Source of the DNA: Gemmatimonadota bacterium
Lineage (GTDB): Bacteria; Gemmatimonadota; Gemmatimonadetes; Palauibacterales; Palauibacteraceae
Reading direction: 5' to 3'
DNA: 42,319 nucleotides
NCBI GenBank assembly: GCA_022825725.1
Contig: JAJDWE010000039.1
Span: 1-42,319 of the forward strand
A program made the position numbers and the translations under genes. The notes beneath the pieces were generated by a model, which was not told the DNA's origin, ran no database searches, and saw only the letters and a list, made by a program, of their open reading frames with translations. Of the stretch, positions 26,729 through 35,769 are shown one piece after another. Within the stretch, counting starts at the first letter, position 1; every line of letters begins with the position of its first letter.

Positions 26729-28318
26729 TCAGCGGCGTCGGTGAAGCTCCGCCCAGTGCGTGAGCGCGTTTCCCAGCCTCACGTTCGGGAGCGTGATCGC
26801 GATGACCGAGCCGTTCAGCACGTCCCCCCTGAGCCTGAGTTCGACGGACAGCACGTGATCGGTGCGGTTTGCGTCCTCGGTGCCGATGTCGCCCCGGAAG
26901 CCGCCGCGCAGGTATTCCCCGTCGAAGCGGGCGTTGTTGAGCAGCGTCCACAGGTCGTCTCCCAACTGGACGTGGACGCGGCCGTCCTCGCCGATGGCGA
27001 GCACCAGGCGGTGCGGGCCGAGGTGCGTGTCCACCTCGCCGACCCAGTCCCCCGCGAGATCCGGCATGGGCACGAAATCGATCAGCGGGGCTCCGCCCTC
27101 CGTCGCGTCCTCGAGGATCCCCTCGCGCTCCAGCCGGTGGGGGTCGGGCACCTCCGGCCGCGTCGGCCTCGGCACGGCCTCCGGGAACAGCGTGTGCCAG
27201 AGGAGGTTCGAGATGTAGCCGGTGAGGGGCGTCGCCGAGTTCGAGAGGACGACGACGGCCGCGTTCTCCTCCGGGGCGATGGCGAGTTCCGTGCGGACGC
27301 CGCCCATCCCGCCGCCGTGGCGCTGGAGCGTGAGGCCGCCGGGGAGGTCCCGTATCGCCCAGCCGATCCCGTACTCGGCCCCGGGCGCGCTCTCCCGGAT
27401 CGGTTGCCGCATCGCCTCGATCGAGGCGTCCGAGAGGATCCTCCGTTGATGGTCGAGGTCGCGGCCGAGGTGGAACATCCCGAAGCGGACGAGGTCGTAG
27501 GCGCTGCTGAACACGGCCGAGCCGCCGGGATGGTCGAAGTCGTAGAACGGAATCGGACTCTGGTCCGTCGCGTAGCGCGTCGCCGTGAAATCCTCTAGTC
27601 CCGGGCCGATGCCGACCGAGGTCCGGGTGAGACCCAGGGGCTGAAACACTTCGTCGCGCATAAAATCCAGGTATGACTGTCCCGAGACGCGCTCGATGAT
27701 GTAGTCGAGGATCCCGAAGCCGAGGTTCGAGTAGTTCCAGCGTTCATCCGGCGCCGTCACGAGGTTCGCGTAGCGGCGGATCGTCTCGTCCATGTGCGGC
27801 CGCCGGTACGGTTCGTCCTCGTAGAAGAACTGGTAGTGGAGGGGGAGCCCCGCCGTGTGGCTGGCCACGCGCCTTACCGTGGCGCCTGCCGCGTCCCAGG
27901 CGCGTCCGTCGATCTTCGCCGGGCCCAGGTAGTCGTTCGCCGGCGCGTCGAGGTCGACGAGGCCCCGTTCCACGAGAATCATGAGGCCGGTCGCCGTGAT
28001 CGGCTTCGAGATCGAGGCGAGCGAGTACATCGTGTGTTCCGTGGCCGGGATCCGCCGCTCGCGATCCGCCCAGCCGAACCCCTCCTCCCACACGACCTCC
28101 CCGCCGACCGCGACGGCAACGGCGAGCGAGGGCGCGTCCCAGGCGACGAGCGCGCTCTGGATCTCGCTCCGGACGGAAGCGAAGTCGGGCACCGTCTGGC
28201 CGTGAACATCCGCCGCGCCGAGGGCCAGCATGCCGAGGGCGGCAACGCCGAACCGGAGGGCGCCGGGCCGAGCGACGCCGAGCCGCGGGACGCCGGGACG
28301 TCTGACGGTATCCTTCAT
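26729..28318 (-). CDS. Exported beta-lactamase-fold serine hydrolase
   Basis: 529 residues. The ATG at 28318 is chosen over 28324 because AAGGAG lies 6 bases before it. A signal peptide runs to about residue 35 (ADVHGQ). The penicillin-binding/class C beta-lactamase fold is shown by Ser102-x-x-Lys105 (SISK), the YSNLGFGILDYII segment supplying the Tyr-x-Asn, and RHGGGMGG for the third motif. The C-terminal part (about 400-529) is a beta-rich lipocalin-like domain often seen in this group (DUF3471 type). Members act as esterases or D-aminopeptidases more often than as antibiotic-degrading enzymes; I infer a peptide or ester hydrolase. Confidence 0.9.
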   Translation of the reverse strand: MKDTVRRPGVPRLGVARPGALRFGVAALGMLALGAADVHGQTVPDFASVRSEIQSALVAWDAPSLAVAVAVGGEVVWEEGFGWADRERRIPATEHTMYSLASISKPITATGLMILVERGLVDLDAPANDYLGPAKIDGRAWDAAGATVRRVASHTAGLPLHYQFFYEDEPYRRPHMDETIRRYANLVTAPDERWNYSNLGFGILDYIIERVSGQSYLDFMRDEVFQPLGLTRTSVGIGPGLEDFTATRYATDQSPIPFYDFDHPGGSAVFSSAYDLVRFGMFHLGRDLDHQRRILSDASIEAMRQPIRESAPGAEYGIGWAIRDLPGGLTLQRHGGGMGGVRTELAIAPEENAAVVVLSNSATPLTGYISNLLWHTLFPEAVPRPTRPEVPDPHRLEREGILEDATEGGAPLIDFVPMPDLAGDWVGEVDTHLGPHRLVLAIGEDGRVHVQLGDDLWTLLNNARFDGEYLRGGFRGDIGTEDANRTDHVLSVELRLRGDVLNGSVIAITLPNVRLGNALTHWAELHRRR

Positions 28319-28512
28319 CCGCATCTCCTTCCGGGAGGGGTGGCTTTGGACGGTGGAGCGTTACGCGGGCGGGCGTCAATGGGCCGGGGGCGGGGCGGAC
28401 TCATTGACCGTCGGCCGAAGCGGCTTCCATGATGCCTCCATCGACCTGGCGGGTCGACTCGGGGTCGAGGTCTTCGCCCGAGCCCGGCAGGCGGGGAAAC
28501 AGGATGGGAACC

Positions 28513-30186
28513 ATGAGTGAAATGGATCGGCGAACCTTCCTCGGCACCGGCGTGGCGGCCGGCGCCCTGCTCTCCCTCGGCGGCTGCGCGCCTCGGGGCG
28601 ATGACGCGCCGTCGGGATCCAGAGGATCGGCGGATGAAACCTCGGCTGACGTGCCGGATTTCGCGCTCGACGAGATCACGATCGACGAGGTCCACGCGGG
28701 GATGCGGTCGGGCGACTACACCTGCCGATCGGTCACGGAGATGTACCTGGAGCGGATCGAGGCGCTGAACCGGCAGGGGCCGCGCCTGTTCGCGGTGCTC
28801 GAGACGAACCCCGACGCGATCGAGATCGCCGACGCACTCGACCGCGAGTTCCAGGCCTCGGGACCGAGGGGGCCGCTGCACGGCATCCCCATCCTTCTGA
28901 AGGACAACGTCGACACGGCGGACGGGATGACGACGACCGCCGGGTCGACGGCGCTCCTCGGGTCCATCGCGCCGCAGGATTCGTTCGTGGCGGCGGGGCT
29001 GCGCGCGGCCGGGGCTCTGCTGCTCGGCAAGGCGAACATGAGCGAGTGGGCGGGCTGGAAGTCCTTCGAGTTCGGGGCGTCGGGCTGGAGCGGGCGCGGG
29101 TGGGACGGCGGCAGGGGCGGCTTCTGCGCGAACCCGTACGCGCTCGACCGCACGCCGGGCGGGTCGAGTTCCGGGTCCGGGTCGGCGGCCGCGGCCAATC
29201 TCGCGGTCGCGACGATCGGCTCCGAGACCGACGGCTCGATCGTCGGCCCGTCGTCACGCAACTGCCTCGTCGGCATCAAGCCCACGATCGGCCTCCACAG
29301 CCGGGGCGGCGTCATCCCCATCGCCCACAGCCAGGACAGCACCGGCCCCATGGCCCGCACCGTGCGCGACGCCGCGATCATGCTCGGCACGATGGTCGGC
29401 GTCGACCCCCGCGACCCGCTGACCGCCGCGAGCGCGGGCAACTTCCTGACCGACTACACCGGCGCGCTCGACCCGGGCGGCCTCAGCGGGGCCCGCGTCG
29501 GCGTCCTGCGCGAGTACGCCGGCTTCGACAGCCGCGTCGACGCCCTCTTCGAGGAGGCGCTCGACACCATGCGGGCGGAGGGCGCGACCGTCGTCGACCC
29601 CGTCACGCTTCCGGAGGAACTCCGCTTCGGCAACGAGTACGAGATGGAGGTGCTGTACCACGAGTTCAAAGCGGATCTCAACGCGTACCTCGCGTCGCTG
29701 GGCCCGGACGCCCCGATCAAGTCGCTCGCCGAACTCATCGAGTACAACGAGGCGAACCACGACCTCGAACTCGCCCTCTACGGACAGGAACTGCACGTGC
29801 GCTCGCAGGAACGCGGGCCGCTCACCGACCAGCGGTACCTCGACGCGCTGGCCGCGAGCCATCGCCTTTCCCGCGACGAGGGGATCGACCGGGCCATGGA
29901 CGAACACGGGCTCGACGCACTCGTCGGGATCACGGCGGGGATCCCCGCCATGCAGGATCCGCTCGATGCCTCCGGCGGGGGCGGCGGAGGCTGCTCCACG
30001 CCGCCGGCCATGGCCGCCTACCCCAACATGTCCGTGCCGATGGGGTTCATCCGTGGGCTCCCGGTCGGAATGTCGCTGTGCGGCCGCGCGTGGAGCGAGG
30101 CGACGCTCATCCGTCTCGCCTACAGCTTCGAGCAGGCGACGAACGTCCGCCGGCCGCCGACGTTCCAGGCGACCGTCCGGGTCTGA
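28513..30186 (+). CDS. Tat-exported amidase-signature lipoprotein
   Basis: 557 residues. The leader MDRRTFLGTGVAAGALLSLGGC combines a twin-arginine motif with a lipobox Cys. The amidase-signature catalytic triad is Lys130 (LLKDNVDTADG), Ser218 (GGSSSGSGSAA) and nucleophile Ser242 (ETDGSIVGPSS), with the usual 24-residue spacing. It is a carboxamide hydrolase outside the cytoplasm. The start at 28513 is uncertain by a few codons (28504 and 28522 are also ATG). A deoxyhypusine synthase-like gene starts 15 bases after its stop, suggesting co-transcription. Confidence 0.9.
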   Translation: MSEMDRRTFLGTGVAAGALLSLGGCAPRGDDAPSGSRGSADETSADVPDFALDEITIDEVHAGMRSGDYTCRSVTEMYLERIEALNRQGPRLFAVLETNPDAIEIADALDREFQASGPRGPLHGIPILLKDNVDTADGMTTTAGSTALLGSIAPQDSFVAAGLRAAGALLLGKANMSEWAGWKSFEFGASGWSGRGWDGGRGGFCANPYALDRTPGGSSSGSGSAAAANLAVATIGSETDGSIVGPSSRNCLVGIKPTIGLHSRGGVIPIAHSQDSTGPMARTVRDAAIMLGTMVGVDPRDPLTAASAGNFLTDYTGALDPGGLSGARVGVLREYAGFDSRVDALFEEALDTMRAEGATVVDPVTLPEELRFGNEYEMEVLYHEFKADLNAYLASLGPDAPIKSLAELIEYNEANHDLELALYGQELHVRSQERGPLTDQRYLDALAASHRLSRDEGIDRAMDEHGLDALVGITAGIPAMQDPLDASGGGGGGCSTPPAMAAYPNMSVPMGFIRGLPVGMSLCGRAWSEATLIRLAYSFEQATNVRRPPTFQATVRV

Positions 30187-30201
30187 GCGCGCCCGTAACA
30201 C

Positions 30202-31251
30202 GTGACGCTCACCGACTTCATCGACCGTCATTACCGCCACTTCAACGCGGCGACGCTGAGGGCGGCCGCCGAGGCCTACCGCGACCTGGTCGAGGGCGGA
30301 GGACGGATGCTCCTCACGCTGGCGGGCGCCATGAGCACGGCGGAACTCGGGCTCTCCCTCGCGGAGATGATCCGGGCCGACAAGGTGCATGCGATCTGCG
30401 CCACCGGCGCCAACCTCGAGGAGGACCTCTTCAACCTCGTGGCGCACGACCATTACCGGCGCATCCCGGACTGGCGCGCCCTCACGGCCGAACAGGAGAA
30501 GGACCTCGAGCGGCGCGGGCTGAACCGCGTCACCGACACCTGCATCCCCGAAGCCGAGGCTTTCCGCGCGGTCGAGGCGCCGCTGCGCGAACGGTGGCGG
30601 GCGTCCGACGCCGCGGGCGAGCGCCGACTCCCGCACGAGTACCTCTACCAGTTGATCCGCGACGGCACGCTTGCGGATGGCTACCAGATCGATCCGGCCG
30701 ATTCGTGGCTCGTGGCGGCGGCGGCGGCCGATCTCCCCCTGTTCGTCCCGGGCTGGGAAGACTCCACGCTGGGCAACGTCCTCGTCGCGGAACAACTCGC
30801 CGGCGGACTGGGCCGCCCCGGGCCTGTCCTCGGAGGCACGGAGTACATGGCGGCGCTCGCCGAGTGGTACGCGCTCACGAGCACCGGCCTCCCGCTGGCG
30901 GAGGCGCCCGAAATCGACGCTGACCCGGACGCGGCGCTCACGCGGCCGGACGCCGGCACCGGCCCGGACGCGAAACCCGTCGGCCTGTTCCAGATCGGGG
31001 GCGGGATCGCGGGCGACTTCCCCATCTGCGTCGTCCCGATGATCCGGCAGGACCTGCGCCGCTGGTGCCCCTACTGGGCGTACTTCTGCCAGATCAGCGA
31101 CTCCACCACGAGCTACGGATCGTACTCCGGCGCCGTCCCCAACGAGAAGATCACCTGGGGCAAGCTGGACGTGGACACGCCGAAGTTCGTCATCGAGTCC
31201 GACGCGACGATCGTCGCCCCGCTCGTGTTCGGCTACGTCCTCGGCTGGTAG
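30202..31251 (+). CDS. Deoxyhypusine synthase-like protein
   Basis: 349 residues from a GTG. The NAD-binding part is a close family match: GAMSTAELGLSLAEMIRADK, then ATGANLEEDLFNLVAHDHY. The C-terminal part has SYGSYSGAVPNEKITWGK with Lys321 at the position of the spermidine-bound catalytic lysine of eukaryotic and archaeal enzymes. Residues about 230-258 are an acidic, Ala/Pro-rich insertion. Bacteria lack eIF5A, so deoxyhypusine is not an expected product; bacterial relatives have been linked to homospermidine and other polyamine chemistry. No polyamine genes are adjacent, and the upstream gene is an exported amidase. Cytoplasmic; substrate unknown. Confidence 0.9.
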   Translation: MTLTDFIDRHYRHFNAATLRAAAEAYRDLVEGGGRMLLTLAGAMSTAELGLSLAEMIRADKVHAICATGANLEEDLFNLVAHDHYRRIPDWRALTAEQEKDLERRGLNRVTDTCIPEAEAFRAVEAPLRERWRASDAAGERRLPHEYLYQLIRDGTLADGYQIDPADSWLVAAAAADLPLFVPGWEDSTLGNVLVAEQLAGGLGRPGPVLGGTEYMAALAEWYALTSTGLPLAEAPEIDADPDAALTRPDAGTGPDAKPVGLFQIGGGIAGDFPICVVPMIRQDLRRWCPYWAYFCQISDSTTSYGSYSGAVPNEKITWGKLDVDTPKFVIESDATIVAPLVFGYVLGW

Positions 31252-31263
31252 GCGGCGCCGGCT

Positions 31264-32187
31264 TCAGCTACCCCCGTCCCCTCCGTCCTCGAGCAGCGCG
31301 TCCAGGTCCCAACCCTCCAGGGCCTCGACGGTGGCCCGGTCCGTCCAGTCGAAGCGGAGCGGCGTGATCGTGACGAGGCCGTCGTTGTACGCCTCGGTGT
31401 CGCTCCCCGCCGGGGAGGGATCGGGCGGGACGAACACGGAGCGAAACCGACGCTCGCCCTCCGCGTCTTCGGCGATGCCGCCCCCCTCGCTCGGCTCCCC
31501 GGTGACCTCCTCGTAGTCGATATCGAAGTAGCTGCCGCCCATGGGCCGGGCCGCGATGCCGCGCGTTTCGGCGGCCGTCGCGACGGGGAAGTTGAGCGAA
31601 TAGACGATGCCGATCTCAGGCTCCCGGCGCCGCAGTTCGGCGACGAAGCGCGCGACGATGCCGGCCGCGTGCTCGAACCCGCCCGGCGACCCGTCCCGCG
31701 AGGCCGCCACCGCCGGCATCCTGAGGTACGCCCCCATCATCGCGGCCCCCACCGTCCCGGACATGTGCGAGATTTCACCGACGTTCGCGCCGATGTTGAT
31801 CCCGCTCACGACGAGATCGAACCCGGATTCCGGCGCGAGTTCGCTCACGGCGAGGCGGACGGCGCTCGCCGGCGTGGCGTTCACGCAACTCCCCGCCGGC
31901 GTGGTCCGGACGCGGAACTCCTGGTCAATGGTGATGCTCATGCTCGTCCCGCTCTGCTGGCCGCACGGCGCCACCACCGTCACTTCGCCGACCGCCCGCA
32001 GCGCCGTCGCGAGCGCCTGGATGCCGGGAGAATCGATGCCATCGTCGTTCGTGACGAGAATGTGGTAAGGAGAGGTGTCGTCGAGGGCGCTCGCGGGCGC
32101 CTCCGACCCCGCCCCGCCGCCGCACGCGAGAGCCCCGCCGCACGTGACCGCCACCAACGCCCGTCTCGTCGCTTTCCTGGCCTTCAT
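31264..32187 (-). CDS. surE: SurE-family 5'/3'-nucleotidase with lipoprotein signal
   Basis: 307 residues. SurE motifs are complete: ILVTNDDGIDSPG with metal ligands Asp48-Asp49, APCGQQSGTSMSITI, VVSGINIGANVG and SGTVGAAMMG. SurE dephosphorylates nucleoside monophosphates and short polyphosphates. Ordinary SurE starts directly at the ILVTNDDG strand; here about 40 extra residues precede it, with a basic start and a hydrophobic segment ending at Cys22 in GALAC, so the enzyme is probably a lipoprotein outside the cytoplasm. It would release nucleosides and phosphate for uptake. It is convergent with the deoxyhypusine synthase-like gene and divergent from a small membrane protein. Confidence 0.92.
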   Translation of the reverse strand: MKARKATRRALVAVTCGGALACGGGAGSEAPASALDDTSPYHILVTNDDGIDSPGIQALATALRAVGEVTVVAPCGQQSGTSMSITIDQEFRVRTTPAGSCVNATPASAVRLAVSELAPESGFDLVVSGINIGANVGEISHMSGTVGAAMMGAYLRMPAVAASRDGSPGGFEHAAGIVARFVAELRRREPEIGIVYSLNFPVATAAETRGIAARPMGGSYFDIDYEEVTGEPSEGGGIAEDAEGERRFRSVFVPPDPSPAGSDTEAYNDGLVTITPLRFDWTDRATVEALEGWDLDALLEDGGDGGS

Positions 32188-32282
32188 CGCAGTCCCCCGC
32201 TCGTTTCTTCGCTCATTCCCGTGTCCCGTGTTGTTCCGGAAACTCCCGACGAATAGTCTCGCCGGGAGCGATCCGCGGAAAG

Positions 32283-32747
32283 GTGACGAACACCGTGAAG
32301 ACGATCCTGAAGCTGGCAGCCCTCGTCGTGCTGTTGAACGCCGTGCGCTACACCGTGGGCGGGTGGATCGAGGGCTTCACGATCATGGAACCCATGCATC
32401 GCCCGATGCCGCTCTTCCCCGAGGCGTTCGATCAGGAATTCACCACCAGCGACTTCATGATCTCGCTCGGGTACAACTACGCGATGTGGTTCGTCGCCGC
32501 CGTCGTCTTTCATCTCCTGAACCCTGTGCTGCGGGGCTCGATCTTGGTCCGGAGTTTGAAGAGCTACCTGCTGATGGCCGCCTTCTTCTGCGCGTTGGCC
32601 GCCGTCTACATGAACCACTACGTGGCGGGGATCCGGCCCTTCTACTACTGGAGCATGGTGGACGCGTTCATCGTGTTCACCGTTGTGGCGCTCGCCAACG
32701 CCCTCCTCTATCCGCGGTTCTTCCGCGACCCGCACCCCGCCGGATGA
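32283..32747 (+). CDS. Small integral membrane protein, unknown function
   Basis: 154 residues with four hydrophobic segments: about 6-24, 67-86, 92-112 and 126-145. The start GTG at 32283 could be replaced by a GTG at 32295, which has a better-placed AAGG upstream. No catalytic motif or family is recognised. It lies 95 bases from the divergent surE start and 22 bases before the BIG2/LRR lipoprotein. Confidence 0.75.
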   Translation: MTNTVKTILKLAALVVLLNAVRYTVGGWIEGFTIMEPMHRPMPLFPEAFDQEFTTSDFMISLGYNYAMWFVAAVVFHLLNPVLRGSILVRSLKSYLLMAAFFCALAAVYMNHYVAGIRPFYYWSMVDAFIVFTVVALANALLYPRFFRDPHPAG

Positions 32748-32769
32748 GAGTTCGATAAAGGCGCTCGAC

Positions 32770-34221
32770 GTGGGAGCTTCGAAGACCGCCCCGAACCGAA
32801 GCGGTATCGCGATGAGCCTTTCGCTCCTCGCGATCCTGTCCTGCGGCGATTCCGCGACGGCTCCGGCTCCGTCACCGCCGCCGGTTCCTCCTCCCGCCCC
32901 CCGGCCGACAACCGTGTCGGTGAGCCCGGCCACGGCCGAGTTGACGGCGGTGGGCGCGACGGTCCAGCTGACGGCCGAAGTGCGCGACCAGAATGGGCAG
33001 ACGATGGCGGGAGCCGCCGTGACCTGGGCGAGCGGCGCACCCGCAGTGGCAACCGTGAACGCGACGGGGCGGGCGACGGCGGTGGCCAACGGCACGGCAA
33101 CCATCACCGCAACCGCGGGCGACGCGTCGGGAAGCGCCTCGCTGACGGTGGCCCAGGAAGTCAGCGCGGTGGCCGTGACATCGTCCGCAGACACGCTGGA
33201 GGTGGGAGACACGCTGCGTCTGGCCGCCGTAGCGACGGACGCGAACGGACATGCGGTAGAGGAGGCGTCGTTTGCCTGGTCTTCCAACGACGCGTCCGTG
33301 GTCGACGTGGACGGATCGGGGCTGGCGACGGCGGTCGCGGCGGGGACGGCGGTGGTGACGGCGTCGTCGTCGGGCGTCTCGGGGAGCGCGGAACTGGTGG
33401 TCGTTCCGGCGGTGGGCGCGGTGACTGTGCGGCCGGACACGGTGCGGTTCACCGCTCTCGGCCAGTCGGTTCGGCTGTCGGCGGAGGTTCTCGACCGCGA
33501 CGGACGCGTGCTGCCGGGCGTCGCGGCGTCGTGGTCGAGCGGCGACGCCGCGGTGGCGACCGTCGACTCGCTGGGACTGGTCACGGCCGTGCGTGCCGGC
33601 GCGACCGTGGTGACGGCGGCGGCGGGCCGGGCGGCGGGCGAGGCGGTCGTGACCGTGACGCAGTCGGCGGACTCGGTAGTGGTGTCGCCGGCGGCGGCGA
33701 CGATCGCGCCGGGCGACACGCTGCGGTTCACGGCGGAGGCGTTCGACGAGAGCGGCCGACCGGTGCTGGGGGCGGAGTTCAACTGGTCGTCAGCCGACCG
33801 ATCGGTGGCGACGGTGGACGCATCGGGTCTCGTGCGTGGCGTCGCCGTTGGCGGGGCCACGATCACCGCCACGGCCGGAAGCGCCGGGGGAACCGCCCGG
33901 ATCACGGTCGCGAACTCGGACCGGACGACGCTGGAGGCGTTCTATCGAGCGACGAACGGGCCGAACTGGGTCAACAGCGAGAACTGGCTCACAGATGCCC
34001 CGCTAGACGACTGGTATGGCGTCGTCACGGACGGAGAAGGACGGGTCGTAGAGCTTGTCCTCGAAGGCACGTTCGATCCCGAGAACGCAACGCGTACGCC
34101 GCATGGCTTGACGGGCTCAATCCCCCCGGTACTGGGTCGACTCGCGAACCTTGCCGTGCTCGGCCTTTCACGACCCGCACTGACGGGTCCGATCCCGCCG
34201 GAACTATGTAGTCATTTGTAA
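32770..34221 (+). CDS. BIG2/LRR lipoprotein, truncated at its 3' end
   Basis: 483 residues from a GTG at 32770; the ATG at 32812 would leave no basic n-region. The leader ends LLAILSCG, a lipobox, followed by a Pro-rich linker. Four bacterial Ig-like (BIG2) domains follow at about 47-130, 131-212, 215-297 and 300-378, each with a VATVD/ATAVA core. From 382 an LRR region begins with an FYRATNGPNWVNSENWL cap and two repeats (LTGSIPPVLGRLANL, LTGPIPPEL), then ends abruptly as CSHL and a stop inside an AT-rich inverted repeat. The homologous gene at 37765-41627 continues with many LRRs and a protease, so this one has lost its C-terminal part. Surface-exposed; adhesion-like role is inference. Confidence 0.8.
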   Translation: MGASKTAPNRSGIAMSLSLLAILSCGDSATAPAPSPPPVPPPAPRPTTVSVSPATAELTAVGATVQLTAEVRDQNGQTMAGAAVTWASGAPAVATVNATGRATAVANGTATITATAGDASGSASLTVAQEVSAVAVTSSADTLEVGDTLRLAAVATDANGHAVEEASFAWSSNDASVVDVDGSGLATAVAAGTAVVTASSSGVSGSAELVVVPAVGAVTVRPDTVRFTALGQSVRLSAEVLDRDGRVLPGVAASWSSGDAAVATVDSLGLVTAVRAGATVVTAAAGRAAGEAVVTVTQSADSVVVSPAAATIAPGDTLRFTAEAFDESGRPVLGAEFNWSSADRSVATVDASGLVRGVAVGGATITATAGSAGGTARITVANSDRTTLEAFYRATNGPNWVNSENWLTDAPLDDWYGVVTDGEGRVVELVLEGTFDPENATRTPHGLTGSIPPVLGRLANLAVLGLSRPALTGPIPPELCSHL

Positions 34222-34244
34222 CATGATATATTTCAACATGTTAC
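34218..34244. repeat. AT-rich inverted repeat at truncation point
   Basis: GTAACATG (34218-34225) and CATGTTAC (34237-34244) are perfect arms around an 11-base AT-only-like loop. The stop codon of the truncated BIG2/LRR gene lies inside the left arm. The surrounding 34205-34290 is far more AT-rich than the rest of the window. It could be a terminator-like hairpin, a recombination site or the remnant end of an element; no transposase is visible next to it. Confidence 0.55.
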
Positions 34245-34865
34245 GTCATATATCGCTATCGATGTATCACTCAAGATATGCAGACATGAGCGGGATTGGA
34301 TGCGACAGCATCGGACTTCGATGGGTAACTGTTCGGTCAGCCCGTGGAAGAACGGTCGGTCGGCATACTACCCTCAAGCGCAAGCCATACTGCGTCGGTG
34401 TTGCCGCTGATCCACCAGCGCGGCGGCTGGACCACCCCCCGGACAAGCTTAGCCGAGGGTGCTCGCCGTGCCGCGAAATCCATTGCGCGGCTGGCCAACC
34501 GACCACATCGTTCCGGCGGCACGGGTCTCGGTCTCCGCTCTGCCCACTTGTCTCGATGGAGGTGGAAGTGGGGGCGCTCGTCGGTTATCGAGACCACGGC
34601 TTCACCGAACAGTTACCGATGGACGATTTCAAGCTCTCGACGGGTGGGTTCGGTTGCCCGCAAAGAGGTTCAGCAAACGTCGGTCGCCAGCATCCTCACC
34701 ACCACGCTGGCCACCTCGAATTCGTCAAGCGTTTATGAACGCCGCCAATCGATCCGGGCCGAAGGCGTCAGGCATCTCCGTCGCGCCAGTGCGATAGGTG
34801 CCGAGATACATTCCCTCGGGGGACAGGGTATCGATGGGTTGGTGCCTCAGCGATTCGTCGCCCCG
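34245..34865. other. Stretch without a recognisable gene
   Basis: About 620 bases. Open frames exist on both strands but their translations are low-complexity, Ser/Arg-rich and match no family I know, and none has a convincing ribosome site. Short pieces such as TLDEFEVASVVVRMLATDV on the minus strand look protein-like but are bounded by stops, so decayed coding sequence is possible. The left end is AT-rich. Confidence 0.5.
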
Positions 34866-35477
34866 TCAAAAGAGTTCCCTGCGGGCGCTCTCGGCCTCGC
34901 CTTCGTCAATCTCGCCGGCGTCAGCCCCTGCAATCTGGTCCGCCAATACCTGCCCGTAGGTCGGATAGCACGACCGTTCGACTTGGCCGGCCGGATCCCA
35001 GAGCCGCGCACGGATCAGGGCCTTGGCACAGTGGAGGAACGCTTCCTCGACCGTCACCTTGAGGACCGAAATGGGCGGCTTGCCCTTGATCGAGAGCGGT
35101 TCGAGCAGCTTCGGGTCGGTGGAGATCTCGGCCCGGCCGTTAATGCGTAGCGTCTCGGTGAAGCCCGGCACGAGGAACAGCAGGCCCACATGGGGGCGCT
35201 CGACGAGGTTCATCAGCGTATCGACCTGACGGTTCCCCGGCCGGTCCGGAAGCAGCAGCGTTCTGTCGTCGAGAACATGCGCCAAAGAGCCCGGCGGATC
35301 GCCGCGCGGGGAGGCGTCGGCCCGTCCGTCAGCGCGCGCGGAACTGATGACGTAGAACGGGGAAAGGGCGATGAAATCCCGGCAGTGTGCGTCCAGACGA
35401 TTCAGGACCTTCAACTCGGCCCTCGGCGCGGGCGGACGATAGACCTTGCGCAGTTCATCCATTGTGTCGATCGCCAC
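34866..35477 (-). CDS. PPOX-type flavoprotein (MSMEG_1061-like)
   Basis: 203 residues from a GTG at 35477, chosen because AAGGAGG lies 5 bases upstream. The protein is a split-barrel pyridoxamine-phosphate-oxidase-like flavoprotein: HCRDFIALSPFYVISSA, SPRGDPPGSLAHVLDDRTLL, PDRPGNRQVDTLMNLVE, then LLFLVPGFTETLRINGRA and EEAFLHCAKALIRARLW. This matches the MSMEG_1061 type FMN-binding oxidoreductases, cytoplasmic, substrate usually unknown. It is intact and stands alone, divergent from the lipoprotein pair at 35770. Confidence 0.9.
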   Translation of the reverse strand: MAIDTMDELRKVYRPPAPRAELKVLNRLDAHCRDFIALSPFYVISSARADGRADASPRGDPPGSLAHVLDDRTLLLPDRPGNRQVDTLMNLVERPHVGLLFLVPGFTETLRINGRAEISTDPKLLEPLSIKGKPPISVLKVTVEEAFLHCAKALIRARLWDPAGQVERSCYPTYGQVLADQIAGADAGEIDEGEAESARRELF

Positions 35478-35769
35478 GTATGCCTCCTTACTTGTCGGGC
35501 GAAGCATGTCTTCCAAGATAATCGCTAGGCACCAACGGGGGCCACTCGGTTTCCGCCCTCAAGTCGTTCGCCGCGCGCTTCTCGGCGAACAGGGCTGACG
35601 CGACCGGGGACAGTCACTTCGGACGGCGGCCGCCGGGCGTGCGCCGTCGGCGACGGGCAATCGCACAGGGCCGGATCGACCGCTTGTATCGGTCGCCGCC
35701 CCTCGCTAGCGTTCCTCTCCCGTCGGTTCCCCCATAGAGTGGCCTTTCCCTCAACAAGAACGCATCCGC
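35478..35769. other. Intergenic region without gene
   Basis: Between divergent genes. It holds a short hairpin, CGACCG (35677-35682) and CGGTCG (35690-35695), not followed by a T-run. The minus-strand frame at 35525-35818 has no family resemblance and is not called. No clear promoter was found. Confidence 0.4.

Noticed and set aside
34337-34597. Minus-strand open frame of 86 codons in the gene-free stretch
   Set aside because: No recognisable motif, no ribosome site, and it is bounded by stops; kept only as possible decayed sequence.
34344-35150. Plus-strand open frame of 268 codons
   Set aside because: Ser/Arg-rich, no family resemblance, and its second half is antisense to the well-supported PPOX flavoprotein.
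35677-35695. Hairpin CGACCG/CGGTCG as a terminator
   Set aside because: No T-run follows and it lies between divergent genes, where a terminator is not expected.
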